A DNA stretch of 64,000 nucleotides, taken from positions 498,001-562,000 of the forward strand of contig JAQFVV010000351.1 in the NCBI GenBank assembly GCA_028023455.1. The letters run 5' to 3'. The notes under the pieces are model-generated. The model was given only the letters and a program-made list of their open reading frames with translations, had not been told where the DNA came from and made no database searches. Positions 35,870 through 47,679 of the stretch are shown piece by piece. Numbering within the stretch: the first letter of the stretch is position 1; every line of letters begins with the position of its first letter. Origin of the DNA: Epiperipatus broadwayi. Its lineage: Eukaryota; Onychophora; Udeonychophora; Euonychophora; Peripatidae. The translations under genes were made by a program, and so were the position numbers.

Positions 35870-36450
35870 ATAATAATTTAAATCTATTTTTGCTTACTTT
35901 CTTCTTGTCTTAGCAATTTCTCTATATGTTTCATATTGCCAGCTGTTATTTAAATCTGTTTTATCAATTTTATATACTAAATTATTAATTTCTATCTTGA
36001 TAATTTCTACTAACCTTTCATTTTATATTTTATCCTCTGCTACTTCTCCCTCTAACAGCTGTATTTTAACCTCTTGTTTTTGTTTTATTTTTTGAATTTT
36101 TTTATAGGCTGTTCCAATTTGATTTACTATTTGATTTAGTCATCCACATATTTCTTTCCTAATTTCTTGTGTCATATTCTCATAAACCTAAATTTTCAAA
36201 CATTTGAGGGTGGTTTTCTAATTTTATATTTATTTCATTACTTTGATTTCTTGTTTTTTCAAGTTTTATATTACAGTTTTTGGCTGACTCTTTATTTTGA
36301 TTTTTAAGCTCTATAAACATTTTTATCATCATTGTCATGATGCCATTTTTTTGCTTATTTGAGACTTCTTGTTTTTACTTTTAAAAACAATTTATTTGCA
36401 TTTCCATTTAGGTCTAATTCTAGGGACATAATCAGCTACAATTGAAATCA
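35870..36450 (-). pseudogene. Coiled-coil-like N-terminal part, probably of the gag relic
   Basis: Minus-strand frames are rich in Lys, Glu, Asn and Ile. One piece begins MTMMIKMFIELKNQNKESAK; another has KKIQKIKQKQEVKIQLLEGE and VEIIKIEINNLVYKIDKTDL. Heptad-like spacing suggests coiled coil. Stops and shifts interrupt it. It lies directly upstream of the capsid-like frame on the same strand, so it is probably the N-terminal part of the same protein. Confidence 0.45.
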
Positions 36451-36830
36451 ATTACAAATTATGGGTTTTGTACAAGTAAATAGTGAATGAAATAATCTAT
36501 CAATTAAACAATTCTTAAACTTAATACTCAGTAGAGATGTATCCTTTGAGTAAAGTTCAATCAAGATTTAATCTGGGATAGGGTCAATGGAGCACATGGA
36601 TTTGAGACTATCTGTAGGGCACAGACAGTTGATATCAGTATAATGGTGTGACTAAAGTCTAAACTGACTCCATGTCTAGTCCACCAACCAGGGTTGACAG
36701 GTGTATTTATCATCCGCTTTAATTTTACACAGGGTATTGAAGAATAGTTCATCAATGGGATGGTCATAACCTTTATTGAATGTGATTCTATGTCTGACTG
36801 ATCAGATTGAGAATTTTATAAATGTGGCAA
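36451..36830 (-). other. Possible 3' part of the neighbouring LINE fragment
   Basis: The frame 36561-36767 (with NPGWWTRHGVSLDFSHTIIL) resembles no family I know. It lies downstream of the LINE zinc-knuckle fragment and may be its 3' untranslated region. Confidence 0.3.
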
Positions 36831-36834
36831 GACA

Positions 36835-37391
36835 TATCAATGCAATGTTTTTTTTTTTAATGCAGGCTTGAGCATGATGTAGGGAGGGTCTGAATTGTTG
36901 GTTCTATTCAGTGCAAGATTAAGGAGGTATGTCCATGATCTGCAATGATCAAGAATGTGGACCATGGACTACTCCTGTCTCATGCATAAAGGGCAGAGGG
37001 GGTCAATATTATATCCCCTTTAATAACAAAGGAAGGCCATAGTAGGAAGAGTACCAAGGTTGACCTTCAGGAGAAAGTCAACAAACTTGGGACTGAGCTC
37101 GAGAAATTTTGTCATCTTTGAAAGTTGCGGTATTCCAATTGGGGGTACATTACCAGTTTTGGTTTTGCCCTCAGAAACCAATTGGTAGACTTTCCAGTAG
37201 GATAGTTTATTCTGGAATAGTGAATTCGATGTTCCAAAGTTTTGAACAATGATAGACATTTGGTGTTGTATCCAAAGTTTATGCAGTTTAGGAGAGGGCC
37301 GATCAGTAGGATCCACTTTCCCTATTGGGAAAGATTTTACACAGAACATTATGGGTTCTTTGGAGGTGATGTTGTTTCTCACTGGGGACAT
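36835..37391 (-). pseudogene. Second L1/Tx1-like LINE C-terminus
   Basis: The open stretch 37020-37391 contains KLSYWKVYQLVSE and ELSPKFVDFLLKVNLGTLPT. The next frame has DPLCPLCMRQE (cysteines near 36985-36998) and, after a stop, VHIL-HC (near 36940-36965). This CxxC-H-C knuckle preceded by LPT--FL matches the arrangement at 28521-28820, so it is the same LINE group in the opposite orientation. Only about 550 bp of the element is recognisable. Confidence 0.62.
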
Positions 37392-38045
37392 TAAAAAAAA
37401 TTTTCCCTTGAATTTCCATATTTGATCTTGCTATCATAAACATTAATACTTTTTAATTTTATCATTTTTAAATGATAATAATTAATCTTTTTTTGTTCAA
37501 TATTGCTATTGTTTTACTATTTGTTTATTTAATTATTTTTTTTTAACTAATATATTATACTTTTTCAAACTTTATGACCATACAATTGCTGTTTTGAGAC
37601 ATTTACTTTTACTAATCTGCCTGCTTCAATTATTTTTGTCTACCTACATATTTTTAAAATGTTAATTATATTGCTTATCTTCTCTTTTAACTATAAGCAC
37701 ATTTTTTCAATTATTATTTTATAACAAAGTTATTATTTTACTGTTTTTCCTTTTCTTTATTCTCACATCTCTCACCAAATTATTAGCGTTTATTTTTCTA
37801 TTTTTTTACTTCATCTGAGAGAGCATTTTTGTGCACTTATCCTGGCAATACCGATTATATAACTTTTACTTTTATCAGTTAAGTTTTGTGCAACTATTTA
37901 GGGAGACAATATATGCAATTGTTCATTTGGGCACTCACATTAAGGTGGCAATTATAATGGAAGCTAACTTTTATTTATTTTTTGAATAAATTTATATCCA
38001 AACTGTAATACAAACAGAGGAAAATATAGTCAATGTTTTACATCT
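37392..38045. other. AT-rich, no gene seen
   Basis: T-rich sequence without recognisable content. Confidence 0.5.
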
Positions 38046-38049
38046 TAAT

Positions 38050-39680
38050 CATATTAATGGTCAGACCAAGATTATCTATAAATACACAGACAGTGGTCAA
38101 CTTTCAAGATAATCATACCTGATTTATGACTACTAGAAGCAAAATACCTCTACTGTAAAAACTTGTTACTTATACTGGGTATAAAACCTGGATGCTATCC
38201 AGGAAATTTACAGGAATATCCACAAAAGAAATTTTTAAATGCTTCCAGTGTTTGATTCGTCAACTAGCCCAAATAAACAAGGAAATCCCTTATTTTGACT
38301 ATAGATATTAAATGTTTAAAAAACAAGACAATATAATTAACAAAATTTGCCTTAATAAAATTTTATACAATGATTCAGAAAAAAGAGATTTCAGGCTATC
38401 TTAACAAATAAAACAACATATTTATTTACATATCAAATTGTAACAACAACAAAATAAAATAAAATTGAACTAATTACAAGGTTATTATGGTGTAATTAAT
38501 TTCAATATAACTTTGAAAGTAAGAGTCTATGAATTTTCTACTTCAAGCAAAGTTTATGAGAAAATATAAATCGTATCTCTCATATTTTAATTTAAGACTA
38601 GACTTTGATTTTTTCTTACATTAATTTAGATTTTAGTTAGAGATTTTCCTGAGGTGATCACCCATCTTATTTCTGACAGTGCTTAGAGTTCATAAACAGT
38701 GTTCTTGTGCTAACTTCCAGTTTCTTTAGTGTCTTACTCATCCAGAAATAGTCTTGGATGAATTGACAGACAGATGTCTGAGCAATTGCAGGTCAGAGTT
38801 TGGGCACATCTCAGGCTATCAACATTTTATAGGAAGTGAATGGTGAAAAACTGAATAAATACAACTTTTACTAGTCTAGCAAAGCATGGTGGTGTTGGGC
38901 ATCTGATGCGATTCCTATGCATCACTAGAAGCCCATGATTATGAAGACTGCAAAACTCAGAAATACAACAGCAAAATTAAAGCGTTAGAATGGCTTGAAT
39001 AATCTGAATAACTCAAATTGTCTGAATTCATTCACATTATTAATTAGTTAAATATTTTCTTTATCTAATTAATTATGTAGCTAATTGGCTGGTTTATTGA
39101 TTTTTAGTAAAACATAATCTCTTCTTGATCAGATGATTATTTACAAAAATTATTTTAATATTGACTGGATAAAAATTATTTTATATTTAATTACATAACT
39201 TACATTGCATTTATGTCTTTTTTTAGTTGAAAACATTTGCTTATTGAATACAATTTTAAGTTATGCTTTTTTCCCTTTTATTTTGCAGTTTTACAGATAA
39301 CATCTTAGAATTTGTATTTCTTTCCAAGAGAAAATAAGCAAATTTTTCTGGCTTTATTTGGCCAATGATTTTCTTTCAAATAAAAAATCTAATATGATTC
39401 TTAAATTATCATTATATTCTATCCTTATTCTATTTTTCTGTTGGTTTAAATCATTTATTTTAAATGAAGTTTGATGTAATTTGACTAAACTTTTATTCTC
39501 ATTTTTTTGTTTAATTTTAAGCTGGTCTTTTGTTTTTTTTTTTTTGTATTTTAAAAGCTCTTCTCTTTCTATTTGCTATTATACTGACTACTTAAATAAC
39601 TCTTTGCATTTTAAGATGTATATATATTTTATTTATCTTTAGCACTTATAAATATTTAATGTAATATGAATATTTTACAA
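38050..39680. repeat. Large dispersed repeat Y, copy 2
   Basis: Counterpart of 32545-34065. It ends just before the coiled-coil-like reading frames on the plus strand, whereas copy 1 is followed by unrelated sequence. The T-rich run near 39530-39545 is longer than in copy 1. Confidence 0.8.
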
Positions 39681-39714
39681 TTCAAAAACAAAAGAATTGG
39701 AAGCTTAAATAAAT

Positions 39715-40560
39715 ATGAATTTTCCCAATGTAACCTATACAACTAGTAGACTCAGAACTAATTGCGTAAGAAAAAATTCTGACAGTATAAATGCAGAAAG
39801 AACTGAAACTGTCCACATTTGCTATGGAAACAATGATTACATTTATGAAAAAAACATGAAGAAATATATAAAAAATGAAGAGATCCAGCAAAACAGAGAA
39901 AGAAAACTTGAAACAATGCATTCAGAATTTAATCATATACATCTAAAAAAAAATCATTTGAATTTAAAGAGATAAAAGAAAAAATTGAAAAAATTTGAAA
40001 CAATGCATTCAGAATTTAAACAGATGAATCTAAAAAATGTAGAAATGTAACAACAAATAAAAGAAAAGTTTAATGGTTTACAAGATACAATAAACACCCT
40101 TAAGGTCAAAATAATAAGTCAAATAAACAAACAAGTGCAAGAGAAAATTGAGTGCTTAGAAAATAGTTTATATGTGGATGTAGAAGAAATGGTTCACAAA
40201 TTAGTAGAATCCTGTGAAAATAAACAACAAGAATCGGTGCAAATTATATCTGAAGGTCTCAAAAAAATTGAAATTGAAAGAACAAGAGAAGAAAGATGTA
40301 AATCAATTACAAAGTTCTATATTAATAAAACTTATGAATAATGCAAGAGTTGACCCAAAAAAGTTAAACAGAAGGAGGTGTAACTATGAATTACATAAAG
40401 ATAGATTACACAAAAATGAATGAGGATCCAAGAAATTGGGCTGTTGAAATATTAAATGAATACATGAAGAAAATTAAAATAGATATATTTGATGTAGTAA
40501 AACCTATAAAAGAAAATAAGTAAAACACTTTATTATTAGCCTGAATTTAAAGCAATGGAT
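39715..40560 (+). pseudogene. Unrecognised coiled-coil-like protein, broken frame
   Basis: Plus-strand frames 39715-39975, 40135-40341 and a following piece from 40386 read as Lys/Glu/Asn-rich text. Examples are NEEIQQNRERKLETMHSEFN, EKIECLENSLYVDVEEMVHK and EDPRNWAVEILNEYMKKIKI. A block KLETMHSEFNHI is repeated as FETMHSEFKQM 96 bp later, so the protein had an internal repeat. Stops and shifts separate the pieces. It could be the first protein of a LINE or a gag N-terminus; I do not recognise the family. It lies between repeat Y copy 2 and repeat X copy 2 and may be their coding content. Confidence 0.4.
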
Positions 40561-41211
40561 TACAACTGGCACATTGTCAAGTTCTACAGCCTGTGGATCA
40601 AAGGAAAAAGAAAATGGAAAGAAGAGAAAGATTGAAGTGAAGCAGCCACTCCAGAATTAACAGAATAATTTGAAATTCTTCTAATCATCACAAGTAATAT
40701 CTCCACCACTAAACAAATATCTGAAGAGAGGTAAAACTTAATTATAGAAAAGTAAAGGCTAACTCCTTCCCTATCTACCATGAACCTGTTAAAAGAAAAA
40801 TGTTTCTAATGAAAAAGAAAAGTATATATAATATTAGCAAAAAATAAAATATATAACAAACCTGAATGTGACATTAAAATAACCTGAAAAGAAGAGATTA
40901 CCAGCTTTCTAGAAAGCAAGAGTGACTTTGATGTTAGAAAAAAAATTATTAATAACTTGACGTAAGAAAGATATATAACATATGACCCAGAATAAATAAA
41001 AATAATTTTCACAGAGAATGAAATAAAGTGCTATTACAGTGTGTATAGATAGGTTTCTCTTGGGGAAAATGTACTGCAATTTGATCATGTATGTAAGACA
41101 CTATGTTGTTATGCAATATTAAGAAATTGATATCTTCTTGTGCTCTTAGAACACATTTTTTTCTTTTTGTTAAATAATGTACTTACTCACCTTTAAGGAT
41201 CTGATGAAGTA
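40561..41211. other. AT-rich, no clear feature
   Basis: Continues the Lys/Glu-rich composition to about 40800 in several frames (for example WIKGKRKWK), then becomes featureless. Frames seen on the minus strand here are antisense to it. Confidence 0.4.
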
Positions 41212-41971
41212 TGTTTGAATATGCATGATTTATGACTTCGAATATTTTTACTGATAAAGTATTCACTTTATTATATTAAAATGGCCTTAGATTAAAAAAA
41301 ATTGAAAAGATATTAACTGTTGCAGTATGTTTAATTTTATATCTGCAGTTGAAATCTCTAGTATGGACTTAAAACTGAAACCATATTAACTGTCAAATAT
41401 GTTTAATTTTATATCTGCATTTGGAATCATGAGTATAGATTTAAAAACTAAAAAATATATTAATTGTTGTGACATGTTTCATTTTATATTTGCATTTGGA
41501 AATCAGTATTATATAGATGGAAACCAACTTTAACAAAATAAAAAACGTGTTTTATCAGTGTCAATACCCACATGTTGGTTATGAATCATCCACAAGTCTG
41601 AGGTAACATGTGAATCACTAGGGAATATTATGGGTTATCACAGTAATAATTCACACTGTTGATGATCATTATTTCATTAGTATTCTTAGTAAACTTTCTC
41701 TGTTGAGGGGGTTTGGTACTTGGAATTTCTTTTCTTTTTATTGAAACCTAAAATAAATAAAATACTTCTAGCAGTACTTGTGATTATAAATTCTAACCAT
41801 CATTATCACATTGGCTAGTATTATTACAAACTATTTCTGATATTATTAGAATTTTATTAACCAACTTATTGTTATAGTGGATATATTACATATACATCTG
41901 GAAGATCTCATTATATATGTGTGATATCATTTAGTATTATATATATTATGTATCATTAGCATGGGTTCAAA
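41212..41971. repeat. Large dispersed repeat X, copy 2
   Basis: Counterpart of 31503-32222 in direct orientation. At 41311-41527 a minisatellite unit of about 74 bp, with ATATTAA-TGTT and TTTTATATCTGCA-TTGGAA, occurs three times. Homology ends after CATTAGCATGGGTTCAAA. Confidence 0.8.
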
Positions 41972-42387
41972 TTTACCATTATAATACATATATATGATAA
42001 CTTAGGGCTTATGTAAATACTCAATCATTTGTAATTTATTATGGTATATAAAATCTAGAAGCTGACAAAAGAGAATCATTTTTGTTGGAAATAAAATAAC
42101 AATTTGGGCATTAACATTTGTAAGATTTTTCCATGCAATTTTTTAGAGACTGTACCAAGATAATCTAGGATTTATTATATATATATAATAAATATTCTAT
42201 AATAAATAATTAGATAGATTAATATTCATACTCTCTGCTTTAAGTATTTAAGACAAATTTATTTAAATATAAACAAAACAAATAAAAAAGTGATTTTATT
42301 TTCTTATTATTTTGTTGTTGATTATTGAGGTGGACAAGTGTATTATTTACTATAACAGCATTTAAAATTTAAAAACCATTGGGTTAA

Positions 42388-42502
<115 letters not shown>

Positions 42503-42571
42503 CATTAAAATCAGTCAACACTTAGGCAATTCCAAATGTATATATATGATCATATCAATAGCAATCAATAA

Positions 42572-42890
42572 TCTCCAATATATGTATTTCATGCTAAACC
42601 AGCACTCATCAGATTTTTAATGATATGGAAAACTGAAAAGTTGGAGAGTGAAGAATATTGAAGCCTGTCCATTAAAGTTTGAATACTTGGTATATTAATA
42701 TAAACTGATTACTGATTATAGATGTGTGTGAGAGATGATGATCTGGACCAATTAATGAGTGCTGGTTTGGTATGAAATGTGTGTATTGGAGATCATTTTA
42801 TCTTTTCCACATTTATGTGATCATGTTGTTCATTGTATAAGATAGAGTGGATGACTGAAGGGTGCTTGAAAGTCTGGGTGCAAATCACCT
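42572..42890. repeat. Dispersed repeat, copy D, with inverted end
   Basis: Shares GAAGCCTGTCCATTAAAGT, GGACCAA-T-AT-A-TGCTGGTTT and ATGAAAT-TGT with copies A-C. Uniquely, TCTCCAATATATGTATTTCA (continuing TGCTAAACCAGCACTCAT) at 42572-42610 is the inverted form of 42755-42793. A piece of the repeat has therefore been copied in reverse at its left side. Followed by a short (AT)n(GT)n run at 42896-42925. Confidence 0.65.
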
Positions 42891-43359
42891 TTAATTATAT
42901 ATATATATATATATGTGTGTGTGTAAAGATATACTTTTTTTTATATGAAACTTCATGTATATAATTCATTTCAAGAATATTTTTTAATATGATTATAATA
43001 TATTTCTAAACTAAGTATTTTGAAACTGAAATAACACGTCTATTCTATGTAAGTTTGGGTGAAAAATATTTGTTTTGAGGTATTGTTGCTTTTTTAATTT
43101 CATATAAAGAATGAGTTTTATTTAAAAGAAAAAGTTTTCAATTTAAAAAATATCAAAATAGTTATTATTATATATTAGCAAATAACTGGATTTCTTCATT
43201 ATAAATATAATGAATGAAAGTAAACCATGCTTGCAAAAATTGCAATGCTGATGTGATGTGATGTATTTGGCTTCTTCTTAACAAAGTCAAGAAACTTGTT
43301 AGCCACTTAATTTTCCATCCCCAACTCTAAGTCTTCCCATATTCTGCCCCATCCCATTT

Positions 43360-43920
43360 TCACAACATAAACTTTGTCAACTCTATGGCCTTTATATCTA
43401 AATCCCCCTTATCTTTTTGCAAATCCAGCATAAAAACTAATAACTCACTTTCTGTATAGTCACTTTGTTCATATATATTCTCCCATAACTTCATTATCTG
43501 TGCCCTTTCTGCTTTCAAGTATTTACATTCAATCAACAGATGCCTAATATTTTCTATACCTTCTTTACACAATTTGCACCCTAAATCACCCATAGTTTTC
43601 CATTTGCATGTATATTCTCTTGTTACTAAAGATCCCATTCGAGCCTTAAACAATAAACTACTTTCCTTACTATTATCATAAATTAACTTGCATGCAATAT
43701 TCCATTTACTTCTATATATATTTAAACTCTTCTTACCCTCCATACTAGTTCTCCATCTCTCCAACTCCCTATTTTTTATTAATGCTTCTATTATTTTATC
43801 CCATTCCTTACCACTATAACACTCAACAATCCTCCTAACACAATCATCCCACCTTTTATACAAGTATAGTGATATAAATTCTTTATCCAAATCTTTTGCA
43901 TACCGCATTACCTTTCTCAC
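43360..43920 (-). pseudogene. C-terminal zinc-knuckle domain of CR1-like LINE
   Basis: A 186-codon open stretch. It includes RWDDCVRRIVECYSGKEWDK, SLLFKARMGSLVTREYTCKW, and the knuckle GCKLCKEGIENIRHLLIEC, a CxxC-H-C pattern at about residues 112-131. It ends ELTKFML with a stop. It is the only long open frame of this LINE family in the window. It is separated from the preceding frame (43944-44270) by a stop and a shift, so it could not be made as part of a full protein. The knuckle presumably bound nucleic acid. Confidence 0.75.
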
Positions 43921-43943
43921 CCATCTTGTTACCTACCCTTTAC

Positions 43944-44270
43944 TCATATCCAAATTAAACACTGTTTGGCTATTCTTTTACTATCCATAAACTGCAACCT
44001 ACCAAACATTTTCATTTTACTTTTTGCATCTCTCATATAAAAACTTGACCATCCCATTTCTCCTTGAATTGCCTCCTTTGCTGTCCACATCTCTGCATCT
44101 AATGCATGTCTTTCTACTTCCCTTTGTACTTTCTCTAAACAATCTAAAACCCTTTTACTAACACATAATGCATCATTACCATATGTTAACCCTGCTACTA
44201 CAACTCCCTTCCATACAATTCTAGCTACATCATATTTATTATATGAAAATACTGTTAGTTTCTTTACCAA
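43944..44270 (-). pseudogene. Post-RT connector of CR1-like LINE
   Basis: A 108-codon stretch with IVWKGVVVAGLTYGNDALCV, LDCLEKVQREVERHALD and IQGEMGWSSFYMRDAKSKMK. The pattern YG-----------LE--Q----R--LD-------A--GE-GW-SF-------K is the region between RT palm and knuckle in jockey/CR1-type LINEs. Truncation of the element falls just above it. Confidence 0.72.
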
Positions 44271-44300
44271 ACCCTTTCTTTTCTTTGCTTCATTTACGCT

Positions 44301-45435
44301 ACTTTTAATACTGTTGAAGGCGTCATCTGGTGACTAGTCCAGATCAATTTGATACTTTTCCTCTTTAATTGGTAAAAAGTATTCATTTATCGATCAATAT
44401 TGGAAACTAGGAAAGTTGTTTATGGGCTGGCTAAATAAATAAAAAAACATGCTTTTAATTTGAAAAAAAGGTATCCAGTGCAGGCATGACATTTGTAAAT
44501 TTGTTTTCTATATATAAAATACTTTTCAACTTTTATTATTTTTTATTACATTTCTAACAATGCACATCGATGACGCTAGGATAATTTTAAAAAAAATTAA
44601 AATAGAAAAAATACTCACACACATCCACAAATAAAATAAATTATAAAAATAGAAATTCATTGGTACGGTAAATTATGGTTTAAGAGAGTTTGTTAGATAT
44701 TAATTCAAGTGTAAGCAAACTTTTTAAAGATTAAAAGTTTGATTGCAAATTGTATTCACAAAGAGAATGAAATGCAGCTGGATTTATCTTTTTATTCAAA
44801 AGAAAAAAGGCAAATCTATTATATTTAAGACAAGACTCTCTAGCTGATAATGATTTTAAATAAAAAATTAAATACTATTGAGATTTGACATTTTTGTGAA
44901 AAAAATAAATCTCTCTTAAATTATTTTTAGAAAGGTATAGTCAGAATAAAAGTAAATGATTATTATTGACTTGCTTTACTAATATTCCATCAGTTGTTAT
45001 TTAAAGTTTAAATAAAGAATAGATGGTTGTTAAATATTTCTGTACAGAAAATAAATATTCAAGATTATATTGTATGCCCATAGTTTATTAATTATATTCA
45101 TAAAAAGAGATAAGCATTTTACCATACTCATGAAAATACTGCCGATAACTCTGGATCTAAGGAATTATTAATTATATTTACATTTTTTTTAGTATCTATA
45201 TTAATTCAAATTTTTACACATTTAGGTTTTTTTTTCATTAACTACAATAAATGATTTTTGTTTCTCATGTGGCCAAAAAAAAAATTTTTTTTATACATTT
45301 AACAACAAATCAGATTTTTTTCAGAAGTTACAAATATGTATTTTATTCAGCTAAGTGCCTTCAATATAAACGTATCATACTAGTTGTTTTGTATATTATT
45401 AATCGAATTAGTATAAAACTGAATTTTAGAAGTTA
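44301..45435. other. AT-rich, no gene seen
   Basis: A GC-richer spot near 44310-44350 (GGCGTCATCTGGTGACTAG, itself a short palindrome CATCTGGTGACTAGTCCAGATCA) is the only standout. The frame 45251-45436 looks like chance. Confidence 0.45.
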
Positions 45436-45439
45436 ATTT

Positions 45440-45678
45440 ACATTCTAATAACTGTGAAAAGAATTATATATGCCATTTTTGGAAAGAGGGATGCTAGTTT
45501 CTTTTTTATTTATGGCATGCATATCTTTAGCTATATACCATGCCTCCTTTACATTTCTCTTTCTGTCATCTTTGTCAGATCAAATAATGTCAGCTCTAAA
45601 CAAATCAAAGTTATGGCCTGAATATAGCTCGTTATCCAAAAATATTGATGAATGTTCATTGCATTTCTTAGCCCGGTT
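45440..45678 (-). pseudogene. Penelope-like element, C-terminal part of GIY-YIG domain
   Basis: Minus-strand reading from 45678 gives NRAKKCNEHSSIFLDNELYS, then GHNFDLFRADII, KRNVKEAWYIAKDMHAIN and ending ETSIPLSK. This is the SA--EH-----GH-FDF----II......KR-V-EA-YI--D---IN---G--LS pattern of the C-terminal GIY-YIG endonuclease of Penelope-like elements. One stop interrupts it. It is the continuation of the frame that ends at the hAT insertion boundary at 48458; excising the hAT and one target copy keeps the frame. Confidence 0.8.
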
Positions 45679-45686
45679 GTATAGGT
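45679..45686. repeat. hAT target-site duplication, left
   Basis: GTATAGGT, identical to 48450-48457, directly abutting the terminal inverted repeat. Its centre TA fits the nnnTAnnn target preference described for Buster-type hAT elements. Confidence 0.92.
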
Positions 45687-45818
45687 CAGTGGTGGCGAAC
45701 CTGTGCGTGCCATAAATTTTCAAAAAATATTTATTGAATGATTGGGATGCCATACCGTTATTAAATCAAAATATAAACAACCTAATTATTGCATTTCTTT
45801 AAAAGTTTATAAAATAAA

Positions 45819-45819
<1 letters not shown>

Positions 45820-45913
<94 letters not shown>

Positions 45914-45914
45914 T
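45820..45914. repeat. (AAT)n microsatellite
   Basis: About 30 repeats of the trinucleotide within the 3' noncoding end of the hAT element, so the expansion happened within or after insertion of that element. Confidence 0.95.
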
Positions 45915-46058
45915 AAGTAAAATTTCTAAGTAAGCTACATACAAGTGATCGATATTTATTTAGAAAAGCACAAGTTCGTTAAAATGTAATAGTAAAAAAT
46001 TAATAGTAATTGAAAGAAAATTTTGGAAATAAACATAAAAAATCAACACAAATAGATA

Positions 46059-46346
46059 TTATTTAATAAGATTTTTGCTGTTGTACACTGGATGCAAATA
46101 TTTTATATCTGGTTCATATTTTGTCATTTTTAATAATGTACATGCCGAACTAGATTCATCTGTCATTCTGTTTCTCGAACTGTCTTCAATTAAATTCTCT
46201 TCTGAAAACAATGATTCATATATATATACGTAGAAAAAAAAAGATAATATAGCGGCAGCAAATTTTTTTAAACAATGAAATGTTTCAGGAATAGCATTCC
46301 AGGCAGTCAATAGTTCCTCTTCAGCATTCTTTTTACATATATCCAA
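46059..46346 (-). pseudogene. hAT transposase C-terminal dimerisation domain
   Basis: The 95-codon stretch contains AEEELLTAWNAIPETFHCLK, then KKFAAAILSFF, then YESLFSEENLIEDSSRNRMT and DESSSACTLLKMTKYEPDIK. This is the FPXL--L--IL----T---CERLFS--N-IK---RNRLTDE-L---L-LK pattern of hAT C-terminal regions, in the form seen in ZBED5/FAM200-type (Buster-derived) proteins. The SLFS motif and RNR-TDE are retained. The run is open but separated by stops from the upstream core. Confidence 0.85.
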
Positions 46347-46349
46347 TAA

Positions 46350-47670
46350 TTATCATTTTCCATTGTTTCTAACTCGTTCTTCAAGTCAACAAATTTCTGT
46401 TTCCATATAGAACTGGATTAAAAATCGACTGATGGCATTTCCATATCTTTCAAATTAAGCCATTCAAAAATTTCTAACTTGAGATTATCCATTGATGTTA
46501 TGTTTGGGTATAAAATAAATTTTTGATATTTCTGAAAATTGTCTGAATTGTGTAAAACTCATCAATTATAGATTGAATAACAGCACAAAAGTCTTGCATC
46601 AATTTTACTTGATCTGGTTTCTCATGAGATTCTAAATCAGTCAATTTTTTTTTATATTTGGAAAATATTTGAAGATATAAAAAATGACATCATAGTTGAA
46701 AATTTGTAATTTAACTTCAAATGCTTTGATCAAATCAAACATGACAACAATAGTCTTATTATAACCTTGCAGTTTCACATTTAATTCATTAAGATGTGAA
46801 CATATATCAGTATAAAACACCTAATTTTGAAAGCCATTCATTATCCATTAATTTATTATACTTTTCAATGATTTTCTCATTAAGTAAAAACAGTCTAATT
46901 TCTTTTAAACACTCAATGAATCTTTGAAGAACTTTTTCTCAACTTAACCATTGGACATTGTTGTACATAAGTAAACCATAGTATACTGAGTTTATCTCAC
47001 TCAAGGTGTAGATATAAAATTGATTAACTTAGTCACAACATTCATAACATCATCCAGTGATTTAAAGTTGGCCTTCCTGCATAAAACCTGCTGATGTATA
47101 ATGCAATGAAAATCAAAAACTGAATGTCCATTATCATTGGGAAATAAAATGAGAAAACTATTTTTTTTTCCACTCATAAGCACCATCTATAGTTGCTGAT
47201 ACAATTTTGGCAACATTTATGTTGCAAATATCTATTCCTTTTGTTGTTGTTACTAATGAGGTTAAACTGATCAATTCTCCTTTGATATTATTCCCAACAC
47301 AATAATGAATAAAAATAGCCAAACGATGTGATTTATTTATGTCTGTATTTTCATCAAGAAATTAAACTAGAAAATTTTATATCTTCTTTTTGTTGGTAAG
47401 TTATGTTGTTAACCATTTTCAAAATTCTTTATTTAAGAGTATTTCTAGCCAATAAAAAAACTTTTATGCTCTGAATAATTTTTGCTTTGTTTTCAAAATC
47501 TTCAAAAAGAACTGGTGCACATTTCATCCAAGCTTCTTTCATATATTCTCCAATCATTAAAAGGTTTCCCATGTTTGGCAATTGCATTTGAAATAAAAAA
47601 ACCAGCAGCAGTTATATTTGAATGATTTTTTGATAAATTTCATTATAGATGTTGATTGAATATTTATATT
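46350..47670 (-). pseudogene. hAT transposase catalytic core, decayed
   Basis: Minus-strand pieces include INVAKIVSATIDGAYEW near 47170-47230 (the DGA segment near the second catalytic aspartate region) and, at 47001-47186, FDFHCIIHQQVLCRK then SLDDVMNVVTKLINFI. The latter is the HCI-HQQALCAK-----VM--V-K-VN-I pattern of ZBED5/GTF2IRD2-like hAT transposases. Other parts are frameshifted. The catalytic residues cannot all be placed. Confidence 0.75.
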
Positions 47671-47679
47671 TTTAAATGC

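Larger units (their letters stand above)
43290..44300 (-). mobile_element. CR1-like LINE, 5'-truncated second copy
   Basis: About 1 kb similar to 17545-18450. It is truncated at the element's 5' side, the usual outcome of incomplete target-primed reverse transcription. It is better preserved than the 17-kb copy in its C-terminal coding part. Confidence 0.8.
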
